DNA of 31,049 nt from JAUPVL01 sp964512085 (GTDB taxonomy: Bacteria > Patescibacteriota > Saccharimonadia > CAILAD01 > BJGX01). The notes under the pieces are model-generated. The model was not told the DNA's origin, ran no database searches, and worked only from the letters and a program-made list of their open reading frames with translations. Below are positions 17,418 to 24,559 of this stretch, in pieces. The position numbers were made by a program, and so were the translations under genes. The first letter of the stretch is position 1. Each line of letters opens with the position of its first letter. The stretch lies in contig CAZEIU010000006.1 of NCBI GenBank assembly GCA_964512085.1, forward strand, positions 1 through 31,049, read 5' to 3'.

Positions 17418-17447
17418 CGGCCACTGCTGCCGGAGAGCAAAGCTCTC
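17418..17447 (-). other. Two adjacent hairpins in the moxR 5' leader
   Basis: On the minus strand, GAGAGC-TTT-GCTCTC (17447-17433) is followed directly by CGGC-AGCAGTG-GCCG (17432-17418). They fall in the ~127-nt predicted leader, 33 nt before the start codons. They are not followed by a T-tract, so they look like leader structure rather than a terminator. Function is unknown. Confidence 0.5.
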
Positions 17448-17518
17448 AATTAATTCGTCTTAATTTATAAGTTTATTTATTGCAAAAACAATTTAATTGA
17501 AAGTTTTAAACATCAAGA

Positions 17519-17547
17519 ATTATATATTGTTTTTATAAAACTGTCAA
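17519..17547 (-). promoter_or_regulatory. Consensus promoter of moxR-VWA (TTGACA-17-TATAAT)
   Basis: On the minus strand, -35 TTGACA (17542-17547) and -10 TATAAT (17519-17524) are both perfect and 17 bp apart, making it one of the strongest-looking promoters in the window. The start near 17512 gives an unusually long leader. Confidence 0.88.
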
Positions 17548-17571
17548 TATTTTGTGGATACACAGAAATAG

Positions 17572-19239
17572 TTAGACTGAACTAGCAAAGTCTTTTATTT
17601 CTTCTTTAGCAACTTGTTTTTGGTCTTGGCTAAGAGCCCCAACCGGTGGCACCTCCAAATAAAAGGTAGAACCTTTATTGAGTTGGCTTTCAAACCAAAT
17701 TTTACCATTAATTCGTTTGGCCAGTTTTAGAGTAATGTACAAACCCAATCCTGTACCGCGCGTAGCACGTGTTCGATAGTCTTCACTACGGTAAAATTTA
17801 GAAAATATTTTGTTCTTATCGGTAACCGATATTCCTATGCCTGTATCAGATACACTAAAAATTACGCTTCCGTCTTTGCCTTCTTTGGCCCGCACAACAA
17901 TAATACCTTGTTTGGTATATTTTATTGCATTTGAAATGAAGTTTTGAATTATTTCTTTTATATAAAGTTCACTAGATAGAAGAGAGTTGACTTCATCTGA
18001 TACACTAGCTTGCAATGCTAAGCCAGCCTGCTTAGCTTGATCTTGATAGTTTTGAGCAATTTCGGTAATGAGCTTATTTGGATCTAGTAGTTTCACACTA
18101 ATGCTTAATTCGCCGTGCTCGGCTCTGTCTAGAGTGGTCAAGTCGTTCACAAGATCGGCAAGAAATATGATATTGTTGTGCGCTTGCTCTAACTGTTTTT
18201 TGGTTTCTGTAGGCAATTCGCCCGACTTTGGCCTCATTGCCACTGCAATATTAGCTTCTGCGGTAGCAATGGGTGTACGTAATTCGTGCGAAGCCACCGA
18301 AATAAATTCATTGCGTTCCTCATCGAGATTCTTTTGTTTGGTGATATCTCTCAAGACTATTATATAACCTTCTTCTGACTGTCGGCCTGGAGCCGAACGA
18401 ACTTGCGATAAATTGAGCGATACATAAACGTCAGATTTTTCATTGGAGGTAAAATGCAAGTCATCTCTAGTGATCATTCGGTTGTCTTTTTTGGCTAGTT
18501 TAATAATATCTACAGGTTCGTTACTGTCGTCTTTAAGCTCAATAAACTCACTTAATTTGTGCTCATCGATCTCTACATTGGTATTAAGAAGGCCTAACGC
18601 CGCGCCATTATAAAGAGTGATTATACCTTTTTCGTCAGTCGCTATTACAGCATCAGCCATACTATTGATAAGCGAAACTAACCGATCATGCTCAAAAGAG
18701 GCCGAGTTGCGCAAAAACCTTGCATCGGCAGTAATGGGCTTTCTAAGCATTAATAGGGCAATATAAAGACTGCTAATTAATAGGATGGCAAAATGAGATC
18801 CGATATGATAATACATCATTGCGGTTGGGGGATTATACTGAATAGTTACTGCCACAATTGAGATAAAAATTGCCAAAGCCAATCCGGCAAAGTAACCCTT
18901 CCAGCCATACCAATACATGCTCACAGTTATATAGAAAAACAATAAAAAATAGTAAGCGCCATCAATTGGTGCAAAATATACCAAGAAGATAGTTATAGCC
19001 AGATAATGAAGGATAATAATTAAATAACGCTGGTTGAAATAAATATAAAATTTAAACAGTGGCAGGGTAATTAGTACCACCGTTAGACCAATTACAAGAT
19101 AAAATAGTGAGCCAAGCCGGTGATTTAAATTGTTGGTAAAGGTATAATCAAAAACTACTGCGATTGCCAGCAATACCATCGAAATAAAAATAGGGCTGTA
19201 CTCATAAAATCTCGACTTGAAGCTATTATCTTGTTGCAT
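17572..19239 (-). CDS. Membrane sensor histidine kinase with PAS domain
   Basis: 555 aa. About six hydrophobic segments lie in residues 14-166 with almost no extracytoplasmic loop, so it probably senses within or near the membrane. A PAS domain follows (about 185-300, LINSMADAVIATDEKGIITLYN ... IVLRDITKQK). The HisKA domain has the phospho-acceptor His318 in FISVASHELRTP. The HATPase domain has an N box (NFISNAIKY, Asn436), G1 (DTGIGI, 465-470) and G2 (GTGLGL, 495-500). It should autophosphorylate and pass phosphate to a response regulator. The nearest candidate is the receiver protein at 22532. The gene is divergent from the tandem 7-TM genes. No terminator is seen before the moxR promoter. 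Confidence 0.95.
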   Translation of the reverse strand: MQQDNSFKSRFYEYSPIFISMVLLAIAVVFDYTFTNNLNHRLGSLFYLVIGLTVVLITLPLFKFYIYFNQRYLIIILHYLAITIFLVYFAPIDGAYYFLLFFYITVSMYWYGWKGYFAGLALAIFISIVAVTIQYNPPTAMMYYHIGSHFAILLISSLYIALLMLRKPITADARFLRNSASFEHDRLVSLINSMADAVIATDEKGIITLYNGAALGLLNTNVEIDEHKLSEFIELKDDSNEPVDIIKLAKKDNRMITRDDLHFTSNEKSDVYVSLNLSQVRSAPGRQSEEGYIIVLRDITKQKNLDEERNEFISVASHELRTPIATAEANIAVAMRPKSGELPTETKKQLEQAHNNIIFLADLVNDLTTLDRAEHGELSISVKLLDPNKLITEIAQNYQDQAKQAGLALQASVSDEVNSLLSSELYIKEIIQNFISNAIKYTKQGIIVVRAKEGKDGSVIFSVSDTGIGISVTDKNKIFSKFYRSEDYRTRATRGTGLGLYITLKLAKRINGKIWFESQLNKGSTFYLEVPPVGALSQDQKQVAKEEIKDFASSV

Positions 19240-19268
19240 ATTTAAAACGGGGGTTAAGCATTAGTACT

Positions 19269-19274
19269 ATTATA
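19269..19274 (-). promoter_or_regulatory. -10 box of the histidine kinase gene
   Basis: TATAAT on the minus strand lies 29 nt before the ATG at 19239. No good -35 is visible at 16-18 bp. Confidence 0.45.
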
Positions 19275-19334
19275 AAACATTTTTTATGACTTTTAAGATA
19301 TTTGCATAAGATTTAATTTATTGTGCTTATGATA

Positions 19335-19340
19335 TATAAT
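19335..19340 (+). promoter_or_regulatory. -10 box of the tandem 7-TM genes
   Basis: TATAAT lies 10 nt before the ATG at 19351. The leader would be at most a few nucleotides and there is no Shine-Dalgarno sequence. The 111-bp divergent spacer also serves the kinase gene. Confidence 0.5.
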
Positions 19341-19350
19341 AGTTTTTAAT

Positions 19351-20046
19351 ATGTTTTATACACTTCCAAGCAATGTTGTGCCATGGCTAATAGGGTTTCC
19401 GATTTTTGCATTTTTTGGAATACGAGCTTGGCAGAATTATTTAAAACTTCACAATCCACTTTCAAAACTTTTTGCCTATACTGGTTTTAGTGCAGCCATT
19501 GCGTTTTTTATGTGGTCAGTTCCGTTTTTATTTACTAATAATCTCACCATACTATTAGTTTGTAATATTATCGGTGACTTTTTCTTATTCTTGTTGTTCT
19601 TTTTGCAAGCAAAAATTATTTATTATTTGGCACTAAAAAACAAAGTAACCGAAAAATATGTTTTAGTTCCGGTAGCAATAATTGCGATGGTTGGATTTAT
19701 TTCTAACTCTTATGGGTATATTAAAAATGGCGTAAGTTTAGTAGACAATACCTTCAACTACAGTTTGCCATTTCTTTCTGATATTTGTCAGACCATACTT
19801 CTTGCAGGTTCATTGATGGTAGGAATACTGATGCTTTTTAGAATTAATCAACAACCAAATGCAAGAGCCAAAGTGGCACTACTTGGGATATCTGTTTTAT
19901 TTATATTGTGTGGTGTTGGAGGGGCATTAAATGTATTATTGTCGGGCAACCCCAATCAGTCGCCAATCATTATAACGAGTTATATTGTAGGTTTGTTTGG
20001 TTTTGTAGTTATATTGTTTTCGGCTAGAATATTTAAAAGAAAGTAA
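19351..20046 (+). CDS. Multi-pass (about 7 TM) membrane protein, tandem paralogue A
   Basis: 231 aa, almost entirely hydrophobic, with about seven membrane segments. Conserved elements shared with the next gene are a QNYLKLH motif after helix 1, SVPFLFTNN after helix 2, and RAKVALLGISVLFI before the last two helices. The segment before the final helix contains NPNQSPIIITSYIVG. The topology resembles stand-alone 7-TM sensory regions of histidine kinases (7TMR-HK-like), but there is no kinase, GGDEF or other output domain. That comparison is by shape only, and I do not recognise a named family. The stop (TAA) shares one base with the next ATG (TAATG). The gene diverges from the membrane kinase. 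Confidence 0.8.
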   Translation: MFYTLPSNVVPWLIGFPIFAFFGIRAWQNYLKLHNPLSKLFAYTGFSAAIAFFMWSVPFLFTNNLTILLVCNIIGDFFLFLLFFLQAKIIYYLALKNKVTEKYVLVPVAIIAMVGFISNSYGYIKNGVSLVDNTFNYSLPFLSDICQTILLAGSLMVGILMLFRINQQPNARAKVALLGISVLFILCGVGGALNVLLSGNPNQSPIIITSYIVGLFGFVVILFSARIFKRK

Positions 20047-20741
20047 TGCAAACTATACCTACTACATCAGTTGCATATTTTATTGCTGCTATTGCTACCT
20101 TTGTAGTGGGGGTTCGTTCGACCCAAAATTATAATAAATTTCACTCAGTTCTTAGTCGTCACTTTGCTATTTCGGGCTTTTTGGCCTCAGTAGGTTTATT
20201 CTTATATTCAGTACCGTTTGTTTTTACTAACAACCCCGAGGTATTAAAGTTTTTTGTAGTTTTGGGGAGAATGGCACTTGATGCTGTAGCTATTTGGCAG
20301 ATATTTCTTATTTGGTATCTTACTGGCCTAAAAAAATATAAACTTAGATATTTTGTTTGGCCTCTAGTATTAATTGGAGTAATAGGTTATTTTGCTCAAG
20401 TTATGTTTATTATTAATAATAATTTTAGTTCTAGTATTGGCCAAACCTACTATTCTTTTGCACCATTGGCCGTATATATTCATGCACTTTCACTAAGTAT
20501 TGTTTTTATTGCCGGCTTAATATTGGCTCACCAATCGGCGCTACAGCAGGAGTTGAGAGCCAAAGTTAGACTATTATCGATTGCAATTTTATACATATTT
20601 GCATCTGCTGCCGACATGTATAACACAGTGGTATTAAATGGCTCTAATAGCTCACCAATAGTCTTAATAGGCTTCTTAATTGCTGGCGGTGTATTTCTTA
20701 TTACTACAATTTTGTTCTCTAAGAAACCTAGGTCACGCTAA
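20046..20741 (+). CDS. Multi-pass (about 7 TM) membrane protein, tandem paralogue B
   Basis: 231 aa, exactly the length of its upstream neighbour and clearly homologous. It has TQNYNKFHSVLSRHFAISGF against QNYLKLHNPLSKLFAYTGF, SVPFVFTNN against SVPFLFTNN, and RAKVRLLSIAILYI against RAKVALLGISVLFI. About seven membrane helices end in a basic tail (KKPRSR). Identity outside these blocks is low, so the duplication is old or one copy has diverged in function. No catalytic or ligand residue is recognised. Coupled translation (1-bp overlap) suggests a 1:1 pair, perhaps a heterodimer, which is inference. Its 3' end overlaps the convergent CobW-type gene by 4 bp. Confidence 0.8.
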   Translation: MQTIPTTSVAYFIAAIATFVVGVRSTQNYNKFHSVLSRHFAISGFLASVGLFLYSVPFVFTNNPEVLKFFVVLGRMALDAVAIWQIFLIWYLTGLKKYKLRYFVWPLVLIGVIGYFAQVMFIINNNFSSSIGQTYYSFAPLAVYIHALSLSIVFIAGLILAHQSALQQELRAKVRLLSIAILYIFASAADMYNTVVLNGSNSSPIVLIGFLIAGGVFLITTILFSKKPRSR

Positions 20742-21745
20742 TCTATTTGGGCAGGAAGTTTTAGTTCTATTCCTTCAGGCAGAGGTTTTGATGGTTGTTT
20801 ATCAATACATTCAATTAATTGCTTTTCTAAAAATTTCTTATCAATTTCTTTACCAATGAACACCAGATTAGTTTCGGCTTTATCTTTATGCCAGTTTTGC
20901 CAGTAAATTTCCGATCTTACACCTACGAGTTGATAGATATATTTACGATTACCACCTTTTAAACCAAAATTAATAATCCCTTTAGCGCGATAGATATTAT
21001 TACCAATGCAGCGATTAGCAAATTGCTGAAACAACATCGGGTCTAAAGCTTTGTCTGATTGCCAACTAAAAGACTCATACTGTTCATGCAAATGATTGTG
21101 ATTATGATCTTCACTTAAGCTTATGTCGTTTTTAGATATATTTTGACCAAGCAATAATCTTACATCTAGCTCGGCATTTTTTGTCTCAAAGATTCTGGCT
21201 TTTGGGTTAAAGGCTAAAATCATTTTATTAATATCTTTTAATTTGTCAGACTTAACCAAATCTATCTTATTAATCACGATAAAATCCGAAAATATTATTT
21301 GATCGCGTGCAAGCGTATGTTGATCGGAGTTTTTTTCAATATTATTAGCATCTATAACGGTCACAATACTATCTAATACAACCCTTTGTGCAAGGGTGTG
21401 ACGCAAAGTCGTAGCTAAATCTCGAGGTTCTGCCAAGCCACTGGCTTCAATAATAATATAATCGATATTTGACCCTTCATATACCAATTGCTGCAAAGCT
21501 TCTTGAAGATCAAGTGTCTGCAAACTACAACAAATACATCCGCTACTGAGTTCCAGTTTTTTGTCTGATTTGCTTTTTACTAATTTGGAGTCGATATTAA
21601 TATCGCCAAAGTCATTTACCACTACACCGATATTAAGGTTATTATTGTTTTTTAAAATATAATTTAGCAGAGTTGTTTTGCCAGATCCTAAAAAACCCTG
21701 AATAGCCGTGATTGGTACTTTGTCTTTTTGCTTAAAAGTTTTCAT
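20738..21745 (-). CDS. CobW/COG0523-type G3E GTPase (putative metallochaperone)
   Basis: 335 aa. Walker A is GFLGSGKTT (17-25). The metal-binding GCICC motif (Cys70, Cys72, Cys73) is diagnostic of the CobW/ZNG1/YeiR group. IIIEASGLAEP, TVIDANN and VINKIDL supply the remaining G motifs. A His-rich stretch (EDHNHNHLHEQ) separates the GTPase from a C-terminal CobW_C domain. Members use GTP hydrolysis to hand over Zn, Co or other metals. The His-rich linker favours Zn or Ni/Co handling, but the target is unknown. It is divergent from the flavin reductase gene with only 19 bp between start codons. Confidence 0.92.
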   Translation of the reverse strand: MKTFKQKDKVPITAIQGFLGSGKTTLLNYILKNNNNLNIGVVVNDFGDINIDSKLVKSKSDKKLELSSGCICCSLQTLDLQEALQQLVYEGSNIDYIIIEASGLAEPRDLATTLRHTLAQRVVLDSIVTVIDANNIEKNSDQHTLARDQIIFSDFIVINKIDLVKSDKLKDINKMILAFNPKARIFETKNAELDVRLLLGQNISKNDISLSEDHNHNHLHEQYESFSWQSDKALDPMLFQQFANRCIGNNIYRAKGIINFGLKGGNRKYIYQLVGVRSEIYWQNWHKDKAETNLVFIGKEIDKKFLEKQLIECIDKQPSKPLPEGIELKLPAQID

Positions 21746-21750
21746 TGCGT

Positions 21751-21760
21751 CATAATTATA
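21751..21760. promoter_or_regulatory. Shared divergent -10 region for the CobW-type and reductase genes
   Basis: The 19-bp spacer contains the palindrome ATAATTAT. Minus-strand TATAAT (21760-21755) lies 9 nt before the ATG of the GTPase gene. Plus-strand CATAAT (21751-21756) lies 8 nt before the ATG at 21765. Both -10 elements share bases 21755-21756, and each -35 would fall inside the opposing gene. Both mRNAs would be nearly leaderless. Confidence 0.5.
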
Positions 21761-21764
21761 ACAA

Positions 21765-22490
21765 ATGAAACTAAAATTTATTTCAAAAAATAATATTTGT
21801 TCGGATATTTGGCAGTTACATTTTATTAAACCAACTGGTTTTAAGTATTCTGCCGGTCAATACTTAGAAACTCTTATACCAGATGCTCGCGCTGACGAAA
21901 GAGGTAATACCCGATGGTTTACTATGAGTTCTTCACCAACCCAAAAAGACATTATCATCACCACTAGGTTAGTTAGTAAGCATTCAGAATTTAAAGACGA
22001 CTTGTTTCATTTAAAATCTGGAGATGCAATTGCTGCTAAGGGGCCAATGGGAGAGTTTGTATTGCCAAACAAAACCGCAAAAATCACTTGGATCGCTGGA
22101 GGTATTGGCGTAACTCCATTCATTTCTCAACTCCAATTTTTATTAGACACTAAAGACCTTAGCAGAGACATTACTCTTATTCATGGTCTTCAAGAATTAA
22201 ACCAAAATCCATGTGCAGACTTAATTAAGAAATGCCAAGAGGCGATGCCCAACTTTAAGTTGATACAAGTAATATCTGGGCAAACCCCTAAAGGCTGGAG
22301 TGGGCCAGTTGGTTATATAGATGACAAAGTTATCAAAAATTATTTAGTGGACTACACTCAAAGAGATACTTATGTTTCGGGGCCCGAACCAATGGTAGAT
22401 GCAATTGCCGAAATGCTAACTACTAAGCTTAAGGTGTCAAAAGATAAAATCCATCAAGACTGGTTTCCTGGTTATAAAGAGAAATATTAA
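21765..22490 (+). CDS. Ferredoxin-NADP+ reductase-like flavoprotein
   Basis: 241 aa. FAD domain: GQYLETLIP and RWFTMSSSPTQKD (the RxYSxxS-type flavin motif with Phe and Met variation), then LKSGDAIAAKGPMGEF. NAD(P) domain: WIAGGIGVTPFISQL, then FKLIQVISGQTP and VSGPEPMVDAI. The protein ends after the NAD(P) domain, and no [2Fe-2S] cysteine cluster is present. It should move electrons between NAD(P)H and an unidentified acceptor. Pairing with a metal chaperone may mean only compact packing. The start follows the shared promoter directly and has no ribosome binding site. Confidence 0.88.
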   Translation: MKLKFISKNNICSDIWQLHFIKPTGFKYSAGQYLETLIPDARADERGNTRWFTMSSSPTQKDIIITTRLVSKHSEFKDDLFHLKSGDAIAAKGPMGEFVLPNKTAKITWIAGGIGVTPFISQLQFLLDTKDLSRDITLIHGLQELNQNPCADLIKKCQEAMPNFKLIQVISGQTPKGWSGPVGYIDDKVIKNYLVDYTQRDTYVSGPEPMVDAIAEMLTTKLKVSKDKIHQDWFPGYKEKY

Positions 22491-22499
22491 TATTTATGC

Positions 22500-22505
22500 T
22501 ATAAT
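22500..22505 (+). promoter_or_regulatory. -10 box of the receiver-domain gene
   Basis: TATAAT lies 26 nt before the ATG at 22532. The leader includes GAGG about 8 nt before the ATG, so this gene, unlike several neighbours, has a conventional leader. Confidence 0.5.
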
Positions 22506-22531
22506 AATGCTTAAGTTAAAGAGGGAACGAA

Positions 22532-23101
22532 ATGGCCAAATTATTATTAGTAGAAGATGATATCAACTTGCGAGATGTGTATGCTGCACGTCTAGAAGCC
22601 GAGGGCTATGAAATAGCAGTAGCTTCAAACGGAGAAGAAGCCCTGGCGATCGCCGTACAAGAAAAACCAGATTTAATATTATTAGACGTGATGATGCCTA
22701 AGATTTCTGGATTTGACGTACTAGACATTATTCGCACAACACCAGAGATTGCGCACACTAGAGTAATAATGATGACCGCCTTATCTGGAGAGAATGATCG
22801 TGAGAGAGGTGAGAAATTGGGTGTGGACAAATTTCTTGTAAAATCACAAGTAATTTTAGAGGACGTAGTGTCTACGATTGCCGAAGTACTCAACTCACCA
22901 GCAAAGATCGATTCGACTGCTAATGCATCAGCAGTTACCCCAAGCACTCCTACAGACAAAACAGCTACTCCACAACAACCTTCATCACAGCCAGCAGCTC
23001 CTACTCAGGCGCCACCGCAACCCCAAATGCCTGATAATAATACAGCTAACCAACCTCCAGCAACCAATCCTAATCCTTCTGTTACTACACCACCACAATA
23101 A
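22532..23101 (+). CDS. Stand-alone response-regulator receiver protein with Pro/Gln/Thr-rich tail
   Basis: 189 aa. A CheY-like receiver occupies about 3-120. The acidic pair is in LLLVEDD, the phospho-acceptor Asp52 in LILLDVMMPKISGFD, the Thr/Ser position in VIMMTALS, and the conserved Lys in KFLVKSQ. There is no DNA-binding or enzymatic output domain. Residues about 126-189 are P/Q/T/A-rich and probably disordered. The membrane kinase encoded at 17572-19239 is a possible partner, but the genes are not adjacent. GAGG precedes the start. Confidence 0.92.
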   Translation: MAKLLLVEDDINLRDVYAARLEAEGYEIAVASNGEEALAIAVQEKPDLILLDVMMPKISGFDVLDIIRTTPEIAHTRVIMMTALSGENDRERGEKLGVDKFLVKSQVILEDVVSTIAEVLNSPAKIDSTANASAVTPSTPTDKTATPQQPSSQPAAPTQAPPQPQMPDNNTANQPPATNPNPSVTTPPQ

Positions 23102-23138
23102 GTTTATAGATTAGCTTTTTTATAGTCTTTTTATCAGA

Positions 23139-23144
23139 TATAAT
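23139..23144 (+). promoter_or_regulatory. -10 box of the aspS operon with leaderless spacing
   Basis: TATAAT is followed by exactly 6 nt (ATAGGT) and the ATG at 23151, the same geometry as mreB and gltX. No convincing -35 is seen. Confidence 0.6.
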
Positions 23145-23150
23145 ATAGGT

Positions 23151-24557
23151 ATGTTAAAAAGAACTCCTATTTCAAATACACCTCAACTTATAGGTGAAAA
23201 GTTACTTATTTCTGGCTGGGTACATGTTCGTCGAGATCATGGTAAATTAGCGTTTTTTGAGATAAGAGATGCTAGCGGTATAGTACAAGCGGTGTATTTT
23301 AATAGTAAAGACAAAGAAGGATACAACAAGATTGTAGCTGAAATTAGAACTGAGTTCGTAGTAGAACTTGTTGGATCTGTCAAAAAAAGACCCGATAATA
23401 TGGTCAATATTGATCACCCCACAGGTAGTGTAGAATTTGAGATAGAATCTATAAAAATACTATCGCGATCAAAAACTACGCCATTTGAAATTACCGAGTC
23501 AAAAAAGTCAATTGGTGAAGAAGTGCGGATGAAATACAGATACCTAGATTTAAGAAGAGTTGATATGCAAGAAAATATTCGCTGTCGTGCTAAGCTAATT
23601 GCTGCATTCAGAAACTACCTAAATAGTAATGGGTTTGTTGAAATAGAAACTCCAATTCTAACTAAGTCTTCGCCAGAAGGTTCACGTGACTTTGTGGTTC
23701 CGTCTAGAATCAATTCTGGAAAATTTTATGCTTTACCTCAAGCACCTCAACAATTTAAGCAACTACTTATGATTGGTGGTTTTGAAAAATATTATCAAAT
23801 AGCCCGTTGTTTTAGAGACGAAGACTTACGCAATGATCGACAGCCAGAATTCACCCAATTAGATCTAGAGATGAGCTTTGTCTCGCAAGAAGATATCTTA
23901 GAATTTAGCGAAGAAATGTTTAAACAAGTTGTGTCTGAAATAGCTCCTCAAAAAAAATTACCAAAACAATTTACTAGGCTTACATACAATGAGGCTATGG
24001 ATAAATACAAAACTGACAAACCAGATTTGCGTAACGACAAGTCTGACCAAAACGAACTCGCTTTTGCTTGGATAACTGATTTTCCACTGTTTGAGAAAAC
24101 TCCCGAAGGGCATATAACCTATGCTCACAACCCATTTGCCCAACCACACCCCGACGATATTCATTTGTTAGACGGTAGCGAGGATGATTTATTAAAAATT
24201 CGAGCTCTTAGTTATGATTTAGTATTAAATGGTTACGAACTAAGCAGCGGAAGCATGCGTATACACGACCCCCAATTGCAAAGAAGGGTGCTTAAACGAT
24301 TTGGTTTGAGTGAGCAGCAAATAGAAGATAGGTTTGGACAATTTCTGTCAGCATTTGAATATGGCACACCGCCACACGGAGGCCTAGCCCCTGGTTTAGA
24401 CCGACTACTTATGATCTTACAAAACGAATCTTCTATTAGAGAAGTGATTGCATTTGCCAAAACCGGCGACATGAGAGATTTAATGTTAGAGAGCCCAAGT
24501 CATTTAGATGACAAACACCTGAAAGAACTCAATATATCTGTAAATAAGAAAGACTAA
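23151..24557 (+). CDS. aspS: Bacterial-type aspartyl-tRNA synthetase lacking the GAD insertion
   Basis: 468 aa, against about 590 in typical bacteria. An OB-fold anticodon domain (about 1-105) carries GWVHVRRDHG. Class II motif 1/2 blocks are bacterial-type: KYRYLDLRR, SSPEGSRDFVVPSR, FYALPQAPQ, and FRDEDLRNDRQPEFTQLD (221-238). Motif 3 is GLAPGLDRLL. DKPDLR (289-294) is followed after about ten residues by AWITDFPLFE. In E. coli these elements flank the roughly 120-residue GAD domain, which is therefore deleted. His30 in RRDHG is the residue seen in non-discriminating enzymes such as P. aeruginosa AspRS, so it may also charge tRNA-Asn. It is the first gene of a seven-gene operon. Confidence 0.96.
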   Translation: MLKRTPISNTPQLIGEKLLISGWVHVRRDHGKLAFFEIRDASGIVQAVYFNSKDKEGYNKIVAEIRTEFVVELVGSVKKRPDNMVNIDHPTGSVEFEIESIKILSRSKTTPFEITESKKSIGEEVRMKYRYLDLRRVDMQENIRCRAKLIAAFRNYLNSNGFVEIETPILTKSSPEGSRDFVVPSRINSGKFYALPQAPQQFKQLLMIGGFEKYYQIARCFRDEDLRNDRQPEFTQLDLEMSFVSQEDILEFSEEMFKQVVSEIAPQKKLPKQFTRLTYNEAMDKYKTDKPDLRNDKSDQNELAFAWITDFPLFEKTPEGHITYAHNPFAQPHPDDIHLLDGSEDDLLKIRALSYDLVLNGYELSSGSMRIHDPQLQRRVLKRFGLSEQQIEDRFGQFLSAFEYGTPPHGGLAPGLDRLLMILQNESSIREVIAFAKTGDMRDLMLESPSHLDDKHLKELNISVNKKD

Positions 24558-24559
24558 AA

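Noticed and set aside
17552..17560. A DnaA-box-like sequence (minus strand GTATCCACA) near the moxR promoter
   Set aside because: It is a single imperfect match with no cluster, no AT-rich unwinding element and no dnaA/dnaN nearby. It is not evidence for an origin.
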